From Lepidodermella squamata (Eukaryota > Gastrotricha), in the NCBI GenBank assembly GCA_047495785.1, contig JBLDXI010000030.1, positions 744,001-808,000 of the forward strand: a stretch of 64,000 nucleotides of DNA. The letters run 5' to 3'. The position numbers and the translations under genes are program-made. Below, piece after piece: positions 22,941 through 34,876 of this stretch. Below the pieces are notes generated by a model. It was not told the origin of the DNA, did not search any database, and worked only from the letters and a program-made list of their open reading frames with translations. The number at the start of each line of letters is the position of its first letter. Position 1 is the first letter of the stretch.

Positions 22941-23563
22941 TTAAAGTAGTAAAGCAGATGAGCTTCTACCCTCCATAATATCCTTAGCCATAATTTGTGC
23001 CCAGACAAAGAAGGAAGTTCGCTGAAGGCAAATGTCCTGAGACTTGAATACGCCCATGCAGGTCGCATACCGCCGTTTCCGTTCAGCATTCTGTAAATAA
23101 CTGTTGAGAAGCTGCAGCCGATCTGAGAACACGTCTGCGACGTTCGCACACGTCAGCTTATCGTTGCTGAGCCTGTTTGCGCCGAATCTGAACATTTTTA
23201 GAACAGACCTGTCGGTTTTTCTGCTGTTCCGCGTAGTCGTGCTAGTTGTGGACGGGCTCGTAGTCACGTTTTCCCCGACAACAGCCTTCAAGGATGAGGC
23301 TGAGTTTTTTCCACTCAGAACTGGACGTTTACATCGGCTTTGAAACATCTGAGCGTAAATGAGAGACTTCAAAATTGATTTGCCAGTTGGATCGGCTGGA
23401 AATGAGTTCAAATGTCGAAAAAGACTGAATTAAAAGAAATCTGGGAGAACTTACAATCAGCGTATAACATTGCTAGCATCTGTTTGCGATAACTCTTCTT
23501 GTTCTCATTTGATAAAGAACTTACACATTGGACCAGGGTAATAGTTAGAATGAACCATAGCAT
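22941..23563 (-). CDS. Secreted four-Cys family protein A1
   Basis: Two exons on the minus strand, 23563-23455 and 23395-22941, with a 59-bp intron; 187 aa. The N-terminus (MLWFILTITLVQCVSS) is a signal peptide. Exon 1 is 109 nt and ends in phase 1, exactly as in A2, which supports the model. Conserved landmarks are KS(L)-IYAQMFQSRC, LTCANV, ATCMGVFKS, DICLQR and FFVWAQIMAKDIMEGR. A Ser/Thr/Asn-rich stretch (TTSPSTTSTTT) sits mid-protein, so O-glycosylation is possible. I do not recognise the family. It is likely an extracellular protein; no function is proposed. Confidence 0.82.
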
Positions 23564-23807
23564 GTCGGCAACGAAAGAAAACTTGCAATATGGAGAAGCA
23601 TTGTTTTGGAGGTAATATCGCGAAAAATTCCCGCTCTACGACATTACGATTCGCCCACATATGTCACAATGCTTTTAGCCGCTGCCTGTACTCAAAATAT
23701 TTATCAAATTTTCACGAGTTCATCGAAATGAAAGTAACTCAATAATGTATCATCGGAATTTTTATTCTAGAAATGATGAATCGTAAAATGACTATCGATA
23801 CTTATAG

Positions 23808-24414
23808 CTACTTGTTAATTGCTGTTCGGCCTTCCATAATGTCCTTAGCCAGCATCTGAGCCCAAACAAAAAACGACCCACGCTGGCGGCAAATGTCCGC
23901 CGAACTAAAAATCGCCATGCATGACTCAAATCGCTGCTGTCGTTCTCTTTCTTTAAGCAGAGCTGATAAAGCTGTTAGCCGGCTAGCTACCATTTTGTTG
24001 ACATCGGAGCAGTCCATAGCTGCGCCGAAATTTAACATCGGAGATACGAACTTCGAGCCACCGGTTCTTGGCGCTAGCTTAGTTGACTGATCAGCGATGA
24101 GTACCCCGAAAGCTCCCTGAATCTTTTGAACTGCGGCAGGATCTATGGTTTTATCAGCCTTCATTTTTGAAGTTATTTCATTCGCCAATTTTGTAATGCA
24201 CCGCTTTCTATATAGGTTAGCCAGAGCAGATTGAGACAGCTTCATAACCAAAGCTATTGTTTCAGTAATTAAGAGATGAATTCTGAAAAAGTCAGCTCAA
24301 CTTACGATTTTCGAGAGGCAAAGCTGGCAACTTGAAGCTTGGTTTAGTTTTAGGTTGCACGGCAATCACGGCTTGAATGATGCAGAGCAGGAAGGTAATT
24401 CTGCAAAAAGTCAT
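23808..24414 (-). CDS. Secreted four-Cys family protein A2
   Basis: Two exons on the minus strand, 24414-24306 and 24253-23808, with a 52-bp intron; 184 aa. It has a signal peptide (FCRITFLLCIIQAVIA). Conserved blocks are SALANLYRKRC, MDCSDV, ESCMAIFSS, DICRQRGSFFVWAQ and LAKDIMEGR. Exon 1 has the same length (109 nt) and splice phase as A1, and the two genes are adjacent on the same strand, so they are tandem duplicates. No known domain was recognised. Confidence 0.85.
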
Positions 24415-25436
24415 GCTTTTTCGCATAATGAAATTGCGTTAAATGAATCTAGAGTTTATAGACAGGTCGGGTGAACATGTGTCCTGACAATTTTTTAGTA
24501 CTAATGTTTTCCAGGTGAAATGAGAGGATACAACTGACAGGCGAGCAGAAAACTAGTTCTCAGATTTAGTCTTTGAAACGTCACCTTTCACTATATGATT
24601 AATTTTCGTGATAAGTAAAATTGTTTCCTAGTTGCTTGAGATTTTCCGCTTGCTTTGCGCTGTGAGAAAGCTACTTTGAGTTTCCCAGCCGAAAATCGAA
24701 CACTGTTGCTAAGTTAAAGGCGAAATGAGGAGTAATACACACGCTTGAGGTCATAGGTTATTATTGAAGTGAAGGGTCGCTACAGCAGCATTCCTATGTT
24801 GTGTAACTGCCAACAAATCTAGATATTGCTCGAAAAACTGGCTGACAAGCATTAAGTATATTGAGTATATTGTGGACCATGAGAAAAGCTCATTCAGAGG
24901 TAAGAACGATCGAAAGAACTGTACCCCTCGTAATATGAGCTGCGAGTCGATTGATTTGCGTAACGGATTTTGAAAAGCTATTATTGTTTAATGAACTTTC
25001 ACGCGCCGGTGAGGTGGTTGAATTGGGTGCAGGTATCAACGTCGACTGGCGTAGCGCATGTTTTCATTATATTGAATAGCAACCGAACCGTACATACTTC
25101 TATTTTGTAAACAAATTTCGTAAAATTGCCCACGTTTATTTTCCTGTAAAAGCATGATTCAGAGTATTCCGAGGGATTTCGAGTACGTATGATTTTATGT
25201 ATTCATTGAGACCTCATTTAGGCTTTTGTTCTCAGTTTTTGGCGTTACTCAGTCGCCCCCGGGAATGATGTCTGATGCACATGTCTGATGAAGGCTTACG
25301 ACACTTCAGCCATTGTTTTTGCTCGTGAAAATTTCGTGGTACTCTTTTATCAAAAAGCTCGCGCTTTATCAGTTGCGACAAGGCACGTCCACACTTGACT
25401 GTGAGCTTATCTGCAACATGCTTAATTCATTTAATT
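24415..25436. other. Intergenic, possibly with an unplaced 5' exon
   Basis: No complete gene was seen. The first exon of the beta-propeller-like gene downstream may lie here, because that gene lacks an obvious signal peptide or confident start. Confidence 0.4.
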
Positions 25437-26511
25437 ATGTCAGTGGATGACACGAGATACCCATTTAATACCGTCTTTAAGAATGCTAGTCCGATTTCCG
25501 CCATACTTGGCTTAGAAAATTCACCTCATTGCGATGACTCTGTACTAGTTATTTCTGAAAATGGGCTCGTCACTGTGAGCGAGAGATTTTTTTAAGAAAA
25601 TTTCGACAAATTTGTACTTGTTTCAGTGCCTTTCTAGTGAGGTTGTGAAATGGCACTCAGCTATAGATCTGGCCAACGATACTGATAAAATCGTTCACGC
25701 AACTTATGACTCAAAAACCGACGTGATTTACTACACAAGCAGTTCTTCCAGTGAGATATACGGCGTGAATAGAAATGACCTGCAGAAAACGGGTGAAAAT
25801 GTGTCGAAAATTGGCTTTTTGAAGTCACTGCTCGGTGTCGAGGACAGGGCTATGCCTGGAATTCTCGTGAAGCGAAATCAAGCGAATGGCCGGATTTTCG
25901 AGACGTTGACACTCGATACAGAACGGCGCCTTCTCTTCGCCTGCGACTTCCGCGGTTCGGTGAAAGATATCAGCGTATGGCTTTTGTGCTCCATCGTCAC
26001 GCCTTCCGGTGGAAAATCAATAGCAGCCGAGTTCGCCTACTCAATCGCGAGTTCATTCGCGCCATACCACTGCGCGTTGTTTACGGCGCTGGCAAACAAC
26101 GGCCGCTTGCTAATGATCGGCATTTCCGATCGTAAAAACGGCAGAGTCGAACTCAGAGCTGTGGATGAGGCGAAATTCGTGTCGAGCTTAGTTGAGACTA
26201 AAACATCCGTCATCCCGCCGTTTCACGTAGGCTGGATTGCTTGGAACGGGAAAGATAACACTGAAAACTGCACCACAGAACCGAGTGAAATGATGTTCGA
26301 TAAAGTTGGAAATATGTACGTTGCTGAAGCTGGCGGAAATAGGATACACGTGTTTTCGATGTCTAACAGCACTGATGGGCAGTTCAGTACCCCGTTCAGG
26401 AGCAAGCACCTTATCCAAGTTCCGAGCAAGTGTGAAAGGTTAACGCTGTTTAAAGACAGGATACTTACAGCCATCGGGTGGACACTGATAGCCTTTGATA
26501 TATTCAAATAA
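25437..26511 (+). CDS. Possible six-bladed beta-propeller protein (SMP-30/NHL/MRJP-like), 5' end uncertain
   Basis: Two exons, 25437-25574 and 25627-26511, with a 52-bp intron; 340 aa as given. The 5' end may instead join an upstream exon through the acceptor at 25443. Repeated strand-like blocks such as GRIFETLTLDTERRLLFACD and SEMMFDKVGNMYVAEAGGNR are typical of six-bladed propellers of the SMP-30, NHL or royal-jelly/yellow type, where DXXGNLYVAD-like motifs recur. Two cysteines (CDDS, ENCTTE) might pair if secreted. The function is unknown. The gene model is moderately supported by a continuous 295-codon second exon. The family call is weak. Confidence 0.55.
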
Positions 26512-27077
26512 ATGAATAACTGACGCGTGTATGAGGCGCACGCACCGGAAAATGTAGCATCTTCTATTGATATTATTGCAGTGTCCGAAAATCCACATAA
26601 CTGCAAGGGGAACAACAACAAATTGTTCTTATACATTTTCAATTATAGAGTCACGACTAGCTGAGGTTCCATTAGTGACAAATGATATATAACACTATGC
26701 CCAAGTGTAAAGGAATTTTAATACTGAATAATCCAGAGATGATCCTGAATCCTCTGAGAGATATAAATCTAAAAAGTGTGTTCTGAAATTCTTAGGTAAT
26801 TGAGATCCACTTATTCCGGTCGAAAAACGTTTGCGCTTAAAAGAAAGACTCAGTTATATCTACATTGTTGGCAACAGACCCTAAAACCCTGGACGCGGTT
26901 CCAATTCTAATCCTAGCCGTGAATTGAACTAAAAGCTAAATTTTTACCAACGCCTCAATGCCAACCATATTTCTATAACTATAGCCTATAGCATCGTCCA
27001 ACAAACCAATGCTTTAAAAGAGATCCGAATAAATGCAAACCAATTGATGTATATTTTGCTGCGTACAGTTTTTATTT
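26512..27077. other. Intergenic, no gene seen
   Basis: Spacer between convergent genes. No repeat or gene was recognised. Confidence 0.45.
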
Positions 27078-27593
27078 CTAATTAGGCAATGTTTTCCCAG
27101 CCATAATGTCTTTCGCCAACAAATGCGCCCACATGAAGAACGTCCCCCTTTGTTTGCAGATGGTTGCTGAATTCAGCATTTTCATACACGTCTGGAACCG
27201 TTGTTTCTGCTGCATATTCGCCATGAAGGCATCGAGAGCCGTTAGACGCTCGGCTATCATTCCGGGTAAATTGTCACAATCCAGCTTTTTACCGCCATTT
27301 GCTGCAAAAATCGAAACTGGCGATTGAAACTTGTCGCTTGGATATCGCAATAGTTTAGCCGTGTTGATGGCTTTTGTCTCGCTAGGAATTTTAATGTAAG
27401 AAAACGTGGAGGCTAGCTTCGATGCTGGCATTTTGGTCGGTGATACATCGATACACTTTCTGCGATATAAATTCGCGAGGGTCAACGCTGACATTTTCAT
27501 AACCGAGATGGTCATTTCAGCATTCTGGGCTGACTGCGCGGTATTTAGATCAAAGGACAAGAAAATCGATATTGCAAATAATACAAGAAACAT
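27078..27593 (-). CDS. Secreted four-Cys family protein A3
   Basis: Single-exon frame of 171 aa on the minus strand. The start is at the Met (27593) that gives a signal peptide (FLVLFAISIFLSFDLNTAQS); upstream in-frame Met codons exist. Directly upstream the sequence reads CTCTTTCAG, an excellent splice acceptor, so a 5'-UTR intron or a trans-splice site is possible. Conserved blocks are SALTLANLYRRKC, LDCDNL, QTCMKMLNS, TICKQRGTFFMWAH and LLAKDIMAGK. Unlike A1, A2 and A4 it lacks the intron before the LANLY block. The family is unrecognised. Confidence 0.82.
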   Translation of the reverse strand: MFLVLFAISIFLSFDLNTAQSAQNAEMTISVMKMSALTLANLYRRKCIDVSPTKMPASKLASTFSYIKIPSETKAINTAKLLRYPSDKFQSPVSIFAANGGKKLDCDNLPGMIAERLTALDAFMANMQQKQRFQTCMKMLNSATICKQRGTFFMWAHLLAKDIMAGKTLPN

Positions 27594-30311
27594 TTTAACG
27601 AATAGCTGAAAGAGAAATAGGAAGCTTTGCTTAAATACAAACATTTCACGCTTCAATACTCTGTCGCGATTAGCTGCATACCCCTACGGCGGAACTGAGA
27701 ATAATACGACACGTTTAGCGGTAAGTAGGGGAAACTGATGCGATACTAGGTCAAGCAACTTGTCGAATCGACATGAGAAGCGAAGCTTTTCACCCACGTT
27801 TATATGACTTCCGGACTCATTTTATGGCTATGAATCAACAAACTATGGCCCGTGGTGTAGTTATTTCGCCATATTGAATCGTGGGAATTCTATATCATCA
27901 AAAACCAGAACGTAAGAAAAGAAAGATTGATATTTAACTACAAGAATGCGCTAATAAAGAAATGATTTCTATATGCGAATTTCATGCCTCATTGATCTGA
28001 CGTTCAATTCAATACAAGCGGAACCTAATATGTGACACGTTTGAGGGTGTAAAGTGTAAAGGAAACGAATGAAATATATCGGACTGTACTATGAATAAAA
28101 AAGGTGAAAATGAGTGATATATGAGTGAGCCTGTGCCATCGATTATCGTGGGCATTCTAGATCAGTGAAATCTCAATTGTCTCAATGAACTAATAGCAAT
28201 ATGCTTGTAAATAAAAATTAAACAGAGTAAAATACAAAATACACTACTTGATTGATTACAATTTTTCCAGCCAATAATTAGTGACATGATTTCATCGATT
28301 AAGGCTGCGTAATATTGAGAGTTGAGCATGTTGAAAAACACACCTCAGCGATTTTGCATCCCGCTGATCAGTGCGCGAAGTAGGATCCTCGAGCTAGGGG
28401 GTATTTTCGGGCCCCAATTTTAGGACCCTGTGCTTTTTACGGGTTTTTTCCACTTTGACCTCCCGAACTGGTGGGTACGACACTCCGAATCGTCAGATGC
28501 GATAAGCAACACGTTCCACCGCATAGTTCTGTTAAGTGGCACCCTCCTTAAAAGAACTCCCTCGTTTGTAGACCGTATTTTTGGACCCCGTAAAATAAAT
28601 CAGTTGTTAATTTTTAATTAAACAAAAAATAATTATCTGATCAATTAAAAAAATTAAGTGTGACAAATTTGCGTTCTTAGAAACCTAGCGGTGCGTTGCC
28701 GTGGTTTTGAGAGATCCAGTTTTTTCAAGTATAGTGGAAACAAGTTGAAAGATCATCAGTGCATTTAGCTGTTCTTATGGATTTGAAATGAGTTTGATTA
28801 TGCAACAGAGTGCGTGGATTAGCTGCCACTCAAGTCGTGCTGCGAGTCGTCCTGATTTTTTAGTTTAAAATCCATCAGATATTACGCCAATTCATCTGAA
28901 AACAATTAGTAATTCGTTTCAAGAAAACTATAAAAATGCCCTTCTATCTTCAACCTTCTTTATTTGCGGATTTTTCATGAGGTCAATCGCTGATTAACCA
29001 GTAGACCCATTGAATTGCCCTGATTTTTCATTATTTAGCAGTTTTCCCGGCCGAAAATCTCTTTAAATTTTGCAGCATTATTATCATGAATCAGGATTAA
29101 AATCGTGACTTTTTCCTAGGAAAAACTGAAATTTCGTGGTATTTTGTATAACTTCTGAAGTTATTTCTCAATCTTTTGATGAATCCCGTTGGAATAAACC
29201 GTGAGCCCAATAGGAGATCTCTAGTAAAATTCAGGTATTCCTGGTCGAAAATTCTTGACTACTTTTCGACTGTAAAAGATGAGATTTTCAGATTTTCAAA
29301 TTTATTTCCCAGCCGTGTTGCGTAATCACGAAAAATCAAGTCCTTTTGTTCAGATCTAATTAAATTTTGATACATGAATTTTTTCGCATTCGCTCATTCA
29401 TCATTAGACCGATTTCATTCGTTCGAGTTCGAGTTATTGGAATTATTAGCCGATCGATAGTTGATGGGCCTGATCTACTAACATGAAACTAGCTGCCACT
29501 ACTAAACGATTTCATTACTCAGCGCCCTGGCAATTTTCTCGGTTTTTTCACAACTTTTAATAATTAGATTTTGACTTTAAAAATCGCAACATCCCGAGGA
29601 GGGGCGGCGGGAGCTTCTGCCCGATTTTTTACTGACTCGATCTTAATTGGCCAGTCAAATGGAAATCAAACCCCGCCTGAGAAGATGATAATTCATTCGA
29701 TTCAATCGAAACACCCACCGAATCGGTGCTTCTTCTTGGCGGAACCGCACGTCTTATGCCTTGAAGTTCCGTGATCGCTCGATGCCATTAATTCGATGAA
29801 ATTCAAAGAAAGAGTAACTGCGTAAAAATAATCGAAAATATATAATTCGTCCTAATTCTTTCACATTTAATATTAGTTATTTTTTGAATAATTCTACGAA
29901 TTTTGGGCGATGCGTGAGTTCTGAATTCAACGCTTCGTCTTATAGAGAATGTTACGCTAAATTTGATTGTGATTTTTTTCAGAGAAATATCCGAAAAGTG
30001 ATTTCAGGCCACTGAAATTTCAAGCTTTGATTTTAAATGACATTTTTTTACTATTTTAATTGGACAAGATGAGCTTGTTTGAAGTAAATCGAAACAATGA
30101 GATTCCAGTTACGTTTTAATTGTGAGTTCATTTACCCCAGGCAGGATAAAGATCAGAGAAAAAACAGCTAACCGGTTAAATCAAAGTCGCCCTTGAATCT
30201 AAGAAAACAAAACTTATGATTCATCGCGTTATACGTTATAGTTTCACAGGCTTTAGCAAGGAACACTTGCACTTAGACATAATCCGTGTCCGTCTCTTTT
30301 AGCGCGTTTCC
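27594..30311. other. Long intergenic region, no gene supported
   Basis: About 2.7 kb without a supportable gene. About 28375-28400 shares a GCGAAGTAGGATC core with 828-840 and with repeat B at 38.7 and 52.7 kb. The rest is AT-rich. Short open frames (for example 28430-28621 and 29571-29774) carry no recognisable domain. Confidence 0.45.
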
Positions 30312-30399
30312 ATGCCAACTGTCTTAAGACGTGGCAACGGTCTATTTTTAGCTCCTGCATTCAATAACAGCCCTCGTTATAGCTTTCCCTTGTTTAAAG

Positions 30400-30749
30400 A
30401 CCGGGTCTGGCGCCCGACCCAGTGCCTTTATCGAGGGAGCACTGTATTGTATATTGTATCCGATTCATTGCCTAAATCGTCAGAGCTGAGTTCCGCGTTA
30501 ATTTTCATTGGTGCGCAGATGTTAACCACAGGCTATATCTGAACGATTTACGCCTTGATAAGGTGTGAGATCGCTTATTTACCGACTTTCAAAAAGCGCA
30601 TTTTGTGGGTGAAATCAAACGAATCCGCCTTCTTCTGCTCTGTCGTCATTGGAAGCCTGATCCTAGATTGTATCATTTTTTTGAAGATGATTGATCAACG
30701 GGAATCCTGTAACGTTGAATATAATCAAATAAACCTCATATCAAAGTGA
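30400..30749 (+). pseudogene. Decayed channel gene 3' end
   Basis: The plus-strand frame encodes the end of M2 through M4 of a channel closely related to the next gene. VSDSLPKSSELSSALIF matches that gene's VSDSLPKSSDLCYALIF, followed by GAQMLTTG and TIYALIRCEIA. An in-frame TGA at 30540-30542 interrupts M3. No extracellular domain, Cys-loop or M1 is recognisable upstream. It is therefore a truncated pseudogene, probably left from a tandem duplication of the gene starting at 30978. Confidence 0.8.
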
Positions 30750-30977
30750 AAAAAAGAATTCATGATTCTCGGCAACACAAATGAGAACTTTTTCAGTCTG
30801 AAAATTGAAGGTTTCGCATACATGTCTTATGGCGATGTTCAAGTGATCGATGAACATTTTGCAGGTATCAAACAACGAAGCTCAAGTTTATCGGGAACAA
30901 ATAATCCAGGTGTTCGCGTTAATTGAAAAATTTGAAATGCGACGAAAATTGTTTCATTAAAGCTAAAAAATTGCATC

Positions 30978-32323
30978 ATGCATCTCAATTTTCTAGTGAT
31001 TTCTTTGTTGTGTCGTCTCGGCTTGCAAGCAGCAGGAGATGATGGCAATACTGAGGTTGAAGTAGAATACATCCCACCTGGAGATGGATTCAAATATGCA
31101 ACGATAAGACGGTGCAGTCTTCTTTCGAAATCACGGCCAATAGACGACTCGAATGAACCAATCAACGTCACTGTCGATTTTATTCCTTACCGATTCCTAG
31201 GGATAAACGACAAAGAGCAAACGTGAGAGATTTGAAACGAAATACAACCAGAATGTATCAGTTGGAATTCCATTGCAGGTATTCAATGATTGCTGAGATA
31301 GATTTAACATGGATGCATCCCTGCGCTAGTTGGAACGAGAGTCAAAGCACCTTGAAGCAATTCGAATTGACAGCAGCCGATTGCTGGTATCCGAAAGTTC
31401 AACACATAAACGCTAATGATGACGTATCAAAACTTGACACGTGAGATTTAGGAATTTTTCTTATTCAATGAAACATTTCAGAACTTATATAAAGGGTCAT
31501 GGAGACTACGGGAAAGATATACTTCGTTAGTACTGGTGAATCCTATGTTCCAGCGGTTCTTGGGTTAAACTCATTCTGCAGAGTCAAGTGAGTTATCTAA
31601 AAGCCGATTGATTCGAGCTCATAGGAATATCGCTTTCTGTTTAGATTAGGAAAGTTCCCATTTGATGAACAAGTTTGCAATGTCTTCATCGAATCCTGGT
31701 ACAACAGCGCTGAGGTCGTACTTCAGCTATCTGAAAAAACTTCTTCCCTGGTGAGCCCTGACAACGAAAACTTCATATCCTCAGCCGATATTTGGGAACT
31801 TCTTGAGTCAAACTCCAGTGTCGTGCCTATCGAGTATTTCGAGGCAGCTGATCCTGTTAACAGCGTATTCTATCGGGTCATTTTCTCCTTCCGATTCCGC
31901 CGGAAGCCAAGCTTCTATCTTTTGAATATTTTCCTACCGAGTTTTGCATTGTTGTCGCTGCTACTTACGGTCGGAATTATGCCGCCTGAACACCCTGACC
32001 GTCCGGGTTTTTGCATGACAGTCGTCCTATCCTATACCGTTTTACAAAGCATAGTATCAGATTCGTTGCCGAAATCTTCTGATCTGTGCTATGCATTGAT
32101 TTTCATGGGCTGCCAGATGATAACAGGCTGTCTGTGCACAATCTACTCGCTGACTACGTGCCATATAGCCGGTAAGCAAATACGCGGTGGGGTGAAGCGT
32201 GAAATTAACATATGCGGCTGCCGGGTATCGCTTATTAGATTTTTCGATGCAGTTTTCTTTCTCATCGTCGGCATTGTTAACTTTGTGATCGATATTGTCA
32301 TATTCTCTATAATGATTTTCTGA
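30978..32323 (+). CDS. Cys-loop ligand-gated ion channel subunit 8
   Basis: Four exons: 30978-31222, 31279-31440, 31495-31587 and 31645-32323, with introns of 56, 54 and 57 bp; 392 aa. It has a signal peptide (LNFLVISLLCRLGLQAA). The extra Cys pair is RRCSL and W-MHPC-ASW. The Cys-loop is split by the last intron (CRVK, splice, LGKFPFDEQVC). M2 is preceded by PPEHPDRP. The M3-M4 loop includes a Cys pair (NICGC). The third exon is placed by phase: only an AAAG acceptor at 31494 keeps the frame open, and the resulting intron has the usual length. It has the same three-intron layout as subunit 6. Confidence 0.88.
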
Positions 32324-32548
32324 GGCCTCTAAATTTATGTTCAGGGTTCAGGTATGACTTGAACATTAAACAGCGCCTCGTACCCTAAGTTCAGATTTTG
32401 AATGACTTTGGACAATTTTTCAATAAGTAAAAGAAGAAATGAGGATACACCACAAACATCAGGTTTTACTCAGGAAAATTTCGATTACATGGTTTTCAAA
32501 GGGGAATTTCATCTAGAAACTCGAATAAAGAAAACAGAGTTACACTGG

Positions 32549-33169
32549 TTACACGGAATTTTCAGGTTGCACCTTGCCATCCATGATGTTCTTAGCCACG
32601 GTGTGAGCCCAGATGAAAAACGACCCAGACTGCTGGCAAATCGGCATTGACCGGAATATGTTCATGCATTTCGATAGCCGTTTTTGATTTTCCACTTCCA
32701 GCAGGACTCGTTTAGCATCTTTCAAGCGCACCGCAACGATAGTCGCCAATTTCGCGCAATCAACAGGTGGCGGTGGTTTTGATTTCGCCTTGGCTAGGCT
32801 GGGGTTTGAAAACTTTGGATTTTTGTTCTGCGATGCGGTCTTCTGGATGAGCGTACCCATTATCTCCTTTCTCGCCGCTGCCATGTCTACACCCTTGAAT
32901 AAAACCCCACTCAACTCCTTGCCAGCATACGACGGGTCTTTCGAACATTTGTCCTCGTAAAGCTTTGCGAGAACGAAGCTTGAAAACGCTTGTTTAACAG
33001 CTAGGAAAAGAAATTAAGCTGGATTTTTTTAATATTGAAATTTCTTATTCCACTAACCTGCATCTGTCTTGATCATCTGAACCATAGCATCTGGGTCCGA
33101 AACCGCCGAGAGACATCCCGAAAATTGGGCGAAGATAAGAGTTAGAATTGAAATTGAAGTCGAACTCAT
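32549..33169 (-). CDS. Secreted four-Cys family protein A4
   Basis: Two exons on the minus strand, 33169-33058 and 33000-32549, with a 57-bp intron; 187 aa. It has a signal peptide (SSTSISILTLIFAQFSGCLS). Conserved blocks are SSFVLAKLYEDKC, VDCAKL, SKCMNIFRS, PICQQSGSFFIWAH and VAKNIMDGK. The intron lies before the first conserved block in phase 1, as in A1 and A2. A Lys/Pro-rich stretch (AKAKSKPPPP) replaces the Ser/Thr stretch of A1. Its stop is 226 bp from the convergent channel gene's stop codon. Confidence 0.83.
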
Positions 33170-34876
33170 TTCGAGTAGAAACTAACTAACGGGCTGACGA
33201 GAAAAAGTTTGGTCAATCGAAAAAGACAACTTTTTCTACGAGTGGGAGCAGCACGCCAACGTTCCGCGGCAAATTTTGTGTACTCATGATTGAACAGCGC
33301 AATAACAAGATCATAGAGGTGAAATTGATTTAAGTCTCACCTCCTTCATGTGATTTACAAATTACGGCTTTCTATTTTTCATGTCATGACACAAAGAAAC
33401 TGCCGATCTATGAGCTCAATTGTGATTGGAAGCAATGAGAGCGCAAATCGAATCAACATGGATGCCACAGTGTCCCATTTACAAATTTGATATGACTACT
33501 GCACGTTGCGCGCAGCGTGCGATGCCTCGATGTCAAAATCCCACGTTTGAAAAATAGTTGAAAACGTAAAAAAATGCACGCGATCATACACTAATTTACG
33601 CAGATATTATCTAGGATTTTGAGTGGGCCAAACTAAAAGGGCGTGCCAGTTCATGCACGATATCGGCACTTTACAACCGCAAGGCAGAGTACACGAGTTA
33701 AATTATGATTTGGCAGCGAGAACAAATTTAGGAATAGTACTATTCCCACGCCCGTTTTTTACTGATTTGTCATTTTCAGAACAAATTCCGCAATCATTCT
33801 GCGGGGTTAGCACTCTTTTTCCAGAGTACGTTCATTTTTTCAATGCCTTTATCCGGGTAAGAAAAGTCTGAAAGGTGATGTAAAGGAGCAGAGAACAATA
33901 TACATTTATTTTGCTTAGCTAGAAAGCGCAAATCGCAACTGAAAAAGAAGTAAATAATTAGACGACTAAAGAAAAAGTCTCATTGCTTCCAAGTCCTGCT
34001 ATTTATCACGTTTTTGAATCACGTTTTTAAAGCGACTGTAATTTAAAAGGGCAGCTATATACTCCAAAACCGTTAGCTTGTTCTGAAACTACCCTGAACC
34101 ATGATGGAACCCTGATGGAATTTAGTCCGATTGTCTTTGCAGAAGCGAGTAGTTACATAGGTACGATGCATCATGCCAACAGTCTAATATTTAGGCTCAA
34201 TTTATTCGCTTGAGGATGAATCGTGGGAAATGTATCACAAGTTCTTTTAGATATTTGTGTTTCAACTGAAAGCCTCAAACATATTGTGGATATAAATCAG
34301 CTACCCCGGTCGAGTTGCGTCACGAAGGAAAATATTTGCTGTCTCATTGAAGGTTTGAAGTGCCGAAGGAAAAGTGTGAATTTGCATATGTTTTACGCAA
34401 CAGTAAAGGACCCGATGAGGGCCAAATATTACCTGACATTAGCCATATCCAAGAGCTATCTGTGGTAGAAAAATTGGCCCACCAGCATCACCCATTCAAA
34501 TGTTTTCCAGACTCAAAGTTTGCACTTTTCTTTCGATCACAGCCCTTATACTCACAATTTTGTTTGAAACACATGCTTGATACTAGTTCACATATTTAGT
34601 TGAACAGCGCAATATGATATGTTTTCGAGCGAATGAAAGTGTATCAGCAGTTTATTAAACTGGGCGATAATTATTTCATAAATTTACTGATTAGCCTGAA
34701 ATAATATTTTTGTTCGCAATCATGCGCAGGTCTTCAAGGTCAGCTAATAAGCATCAGGGCACTGTGCTAATTTAGCATGCCTCTAGCAATTAACAAAGGG
34801 TGAACACTTCCGGGCTTTACATTTGAAGCGAAGAGCGCCGACTTGCTATTCGATAAAAACAATTTCGCACTGAAAA
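33170..34876. other. Intergenic; upstream part of a segmental duplication
   Basis: No gene was recognised. Blocks at about 33880-33990 and 34640-34800 recur with good similarity at about 39155-39250 and 40410-40560, upstream of the next receptor gene. The promoter region was therefore duplicated together with the coding region. Confidence 0.6.

Noticed and set aside
27594-27612. Splice acceptor just upstream of A3 as proof of spliced-leader trans-splicing
   Set aside because: Only this gene shows it clearly; a conventional 5'-UTR intron explains it equally well.
28430-29774. Small plus-strand frames in the 27.6-30.3 kb gap
   Set aside because: No domain, no signal peptide, no paralogue; base composition as in surrounding non-coding DNA.
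32402-32650. 82-codon plus-strand frame overlapping family protein A4
   Set aside because: Antisense to conserved A4 coding sequence and without any motif.
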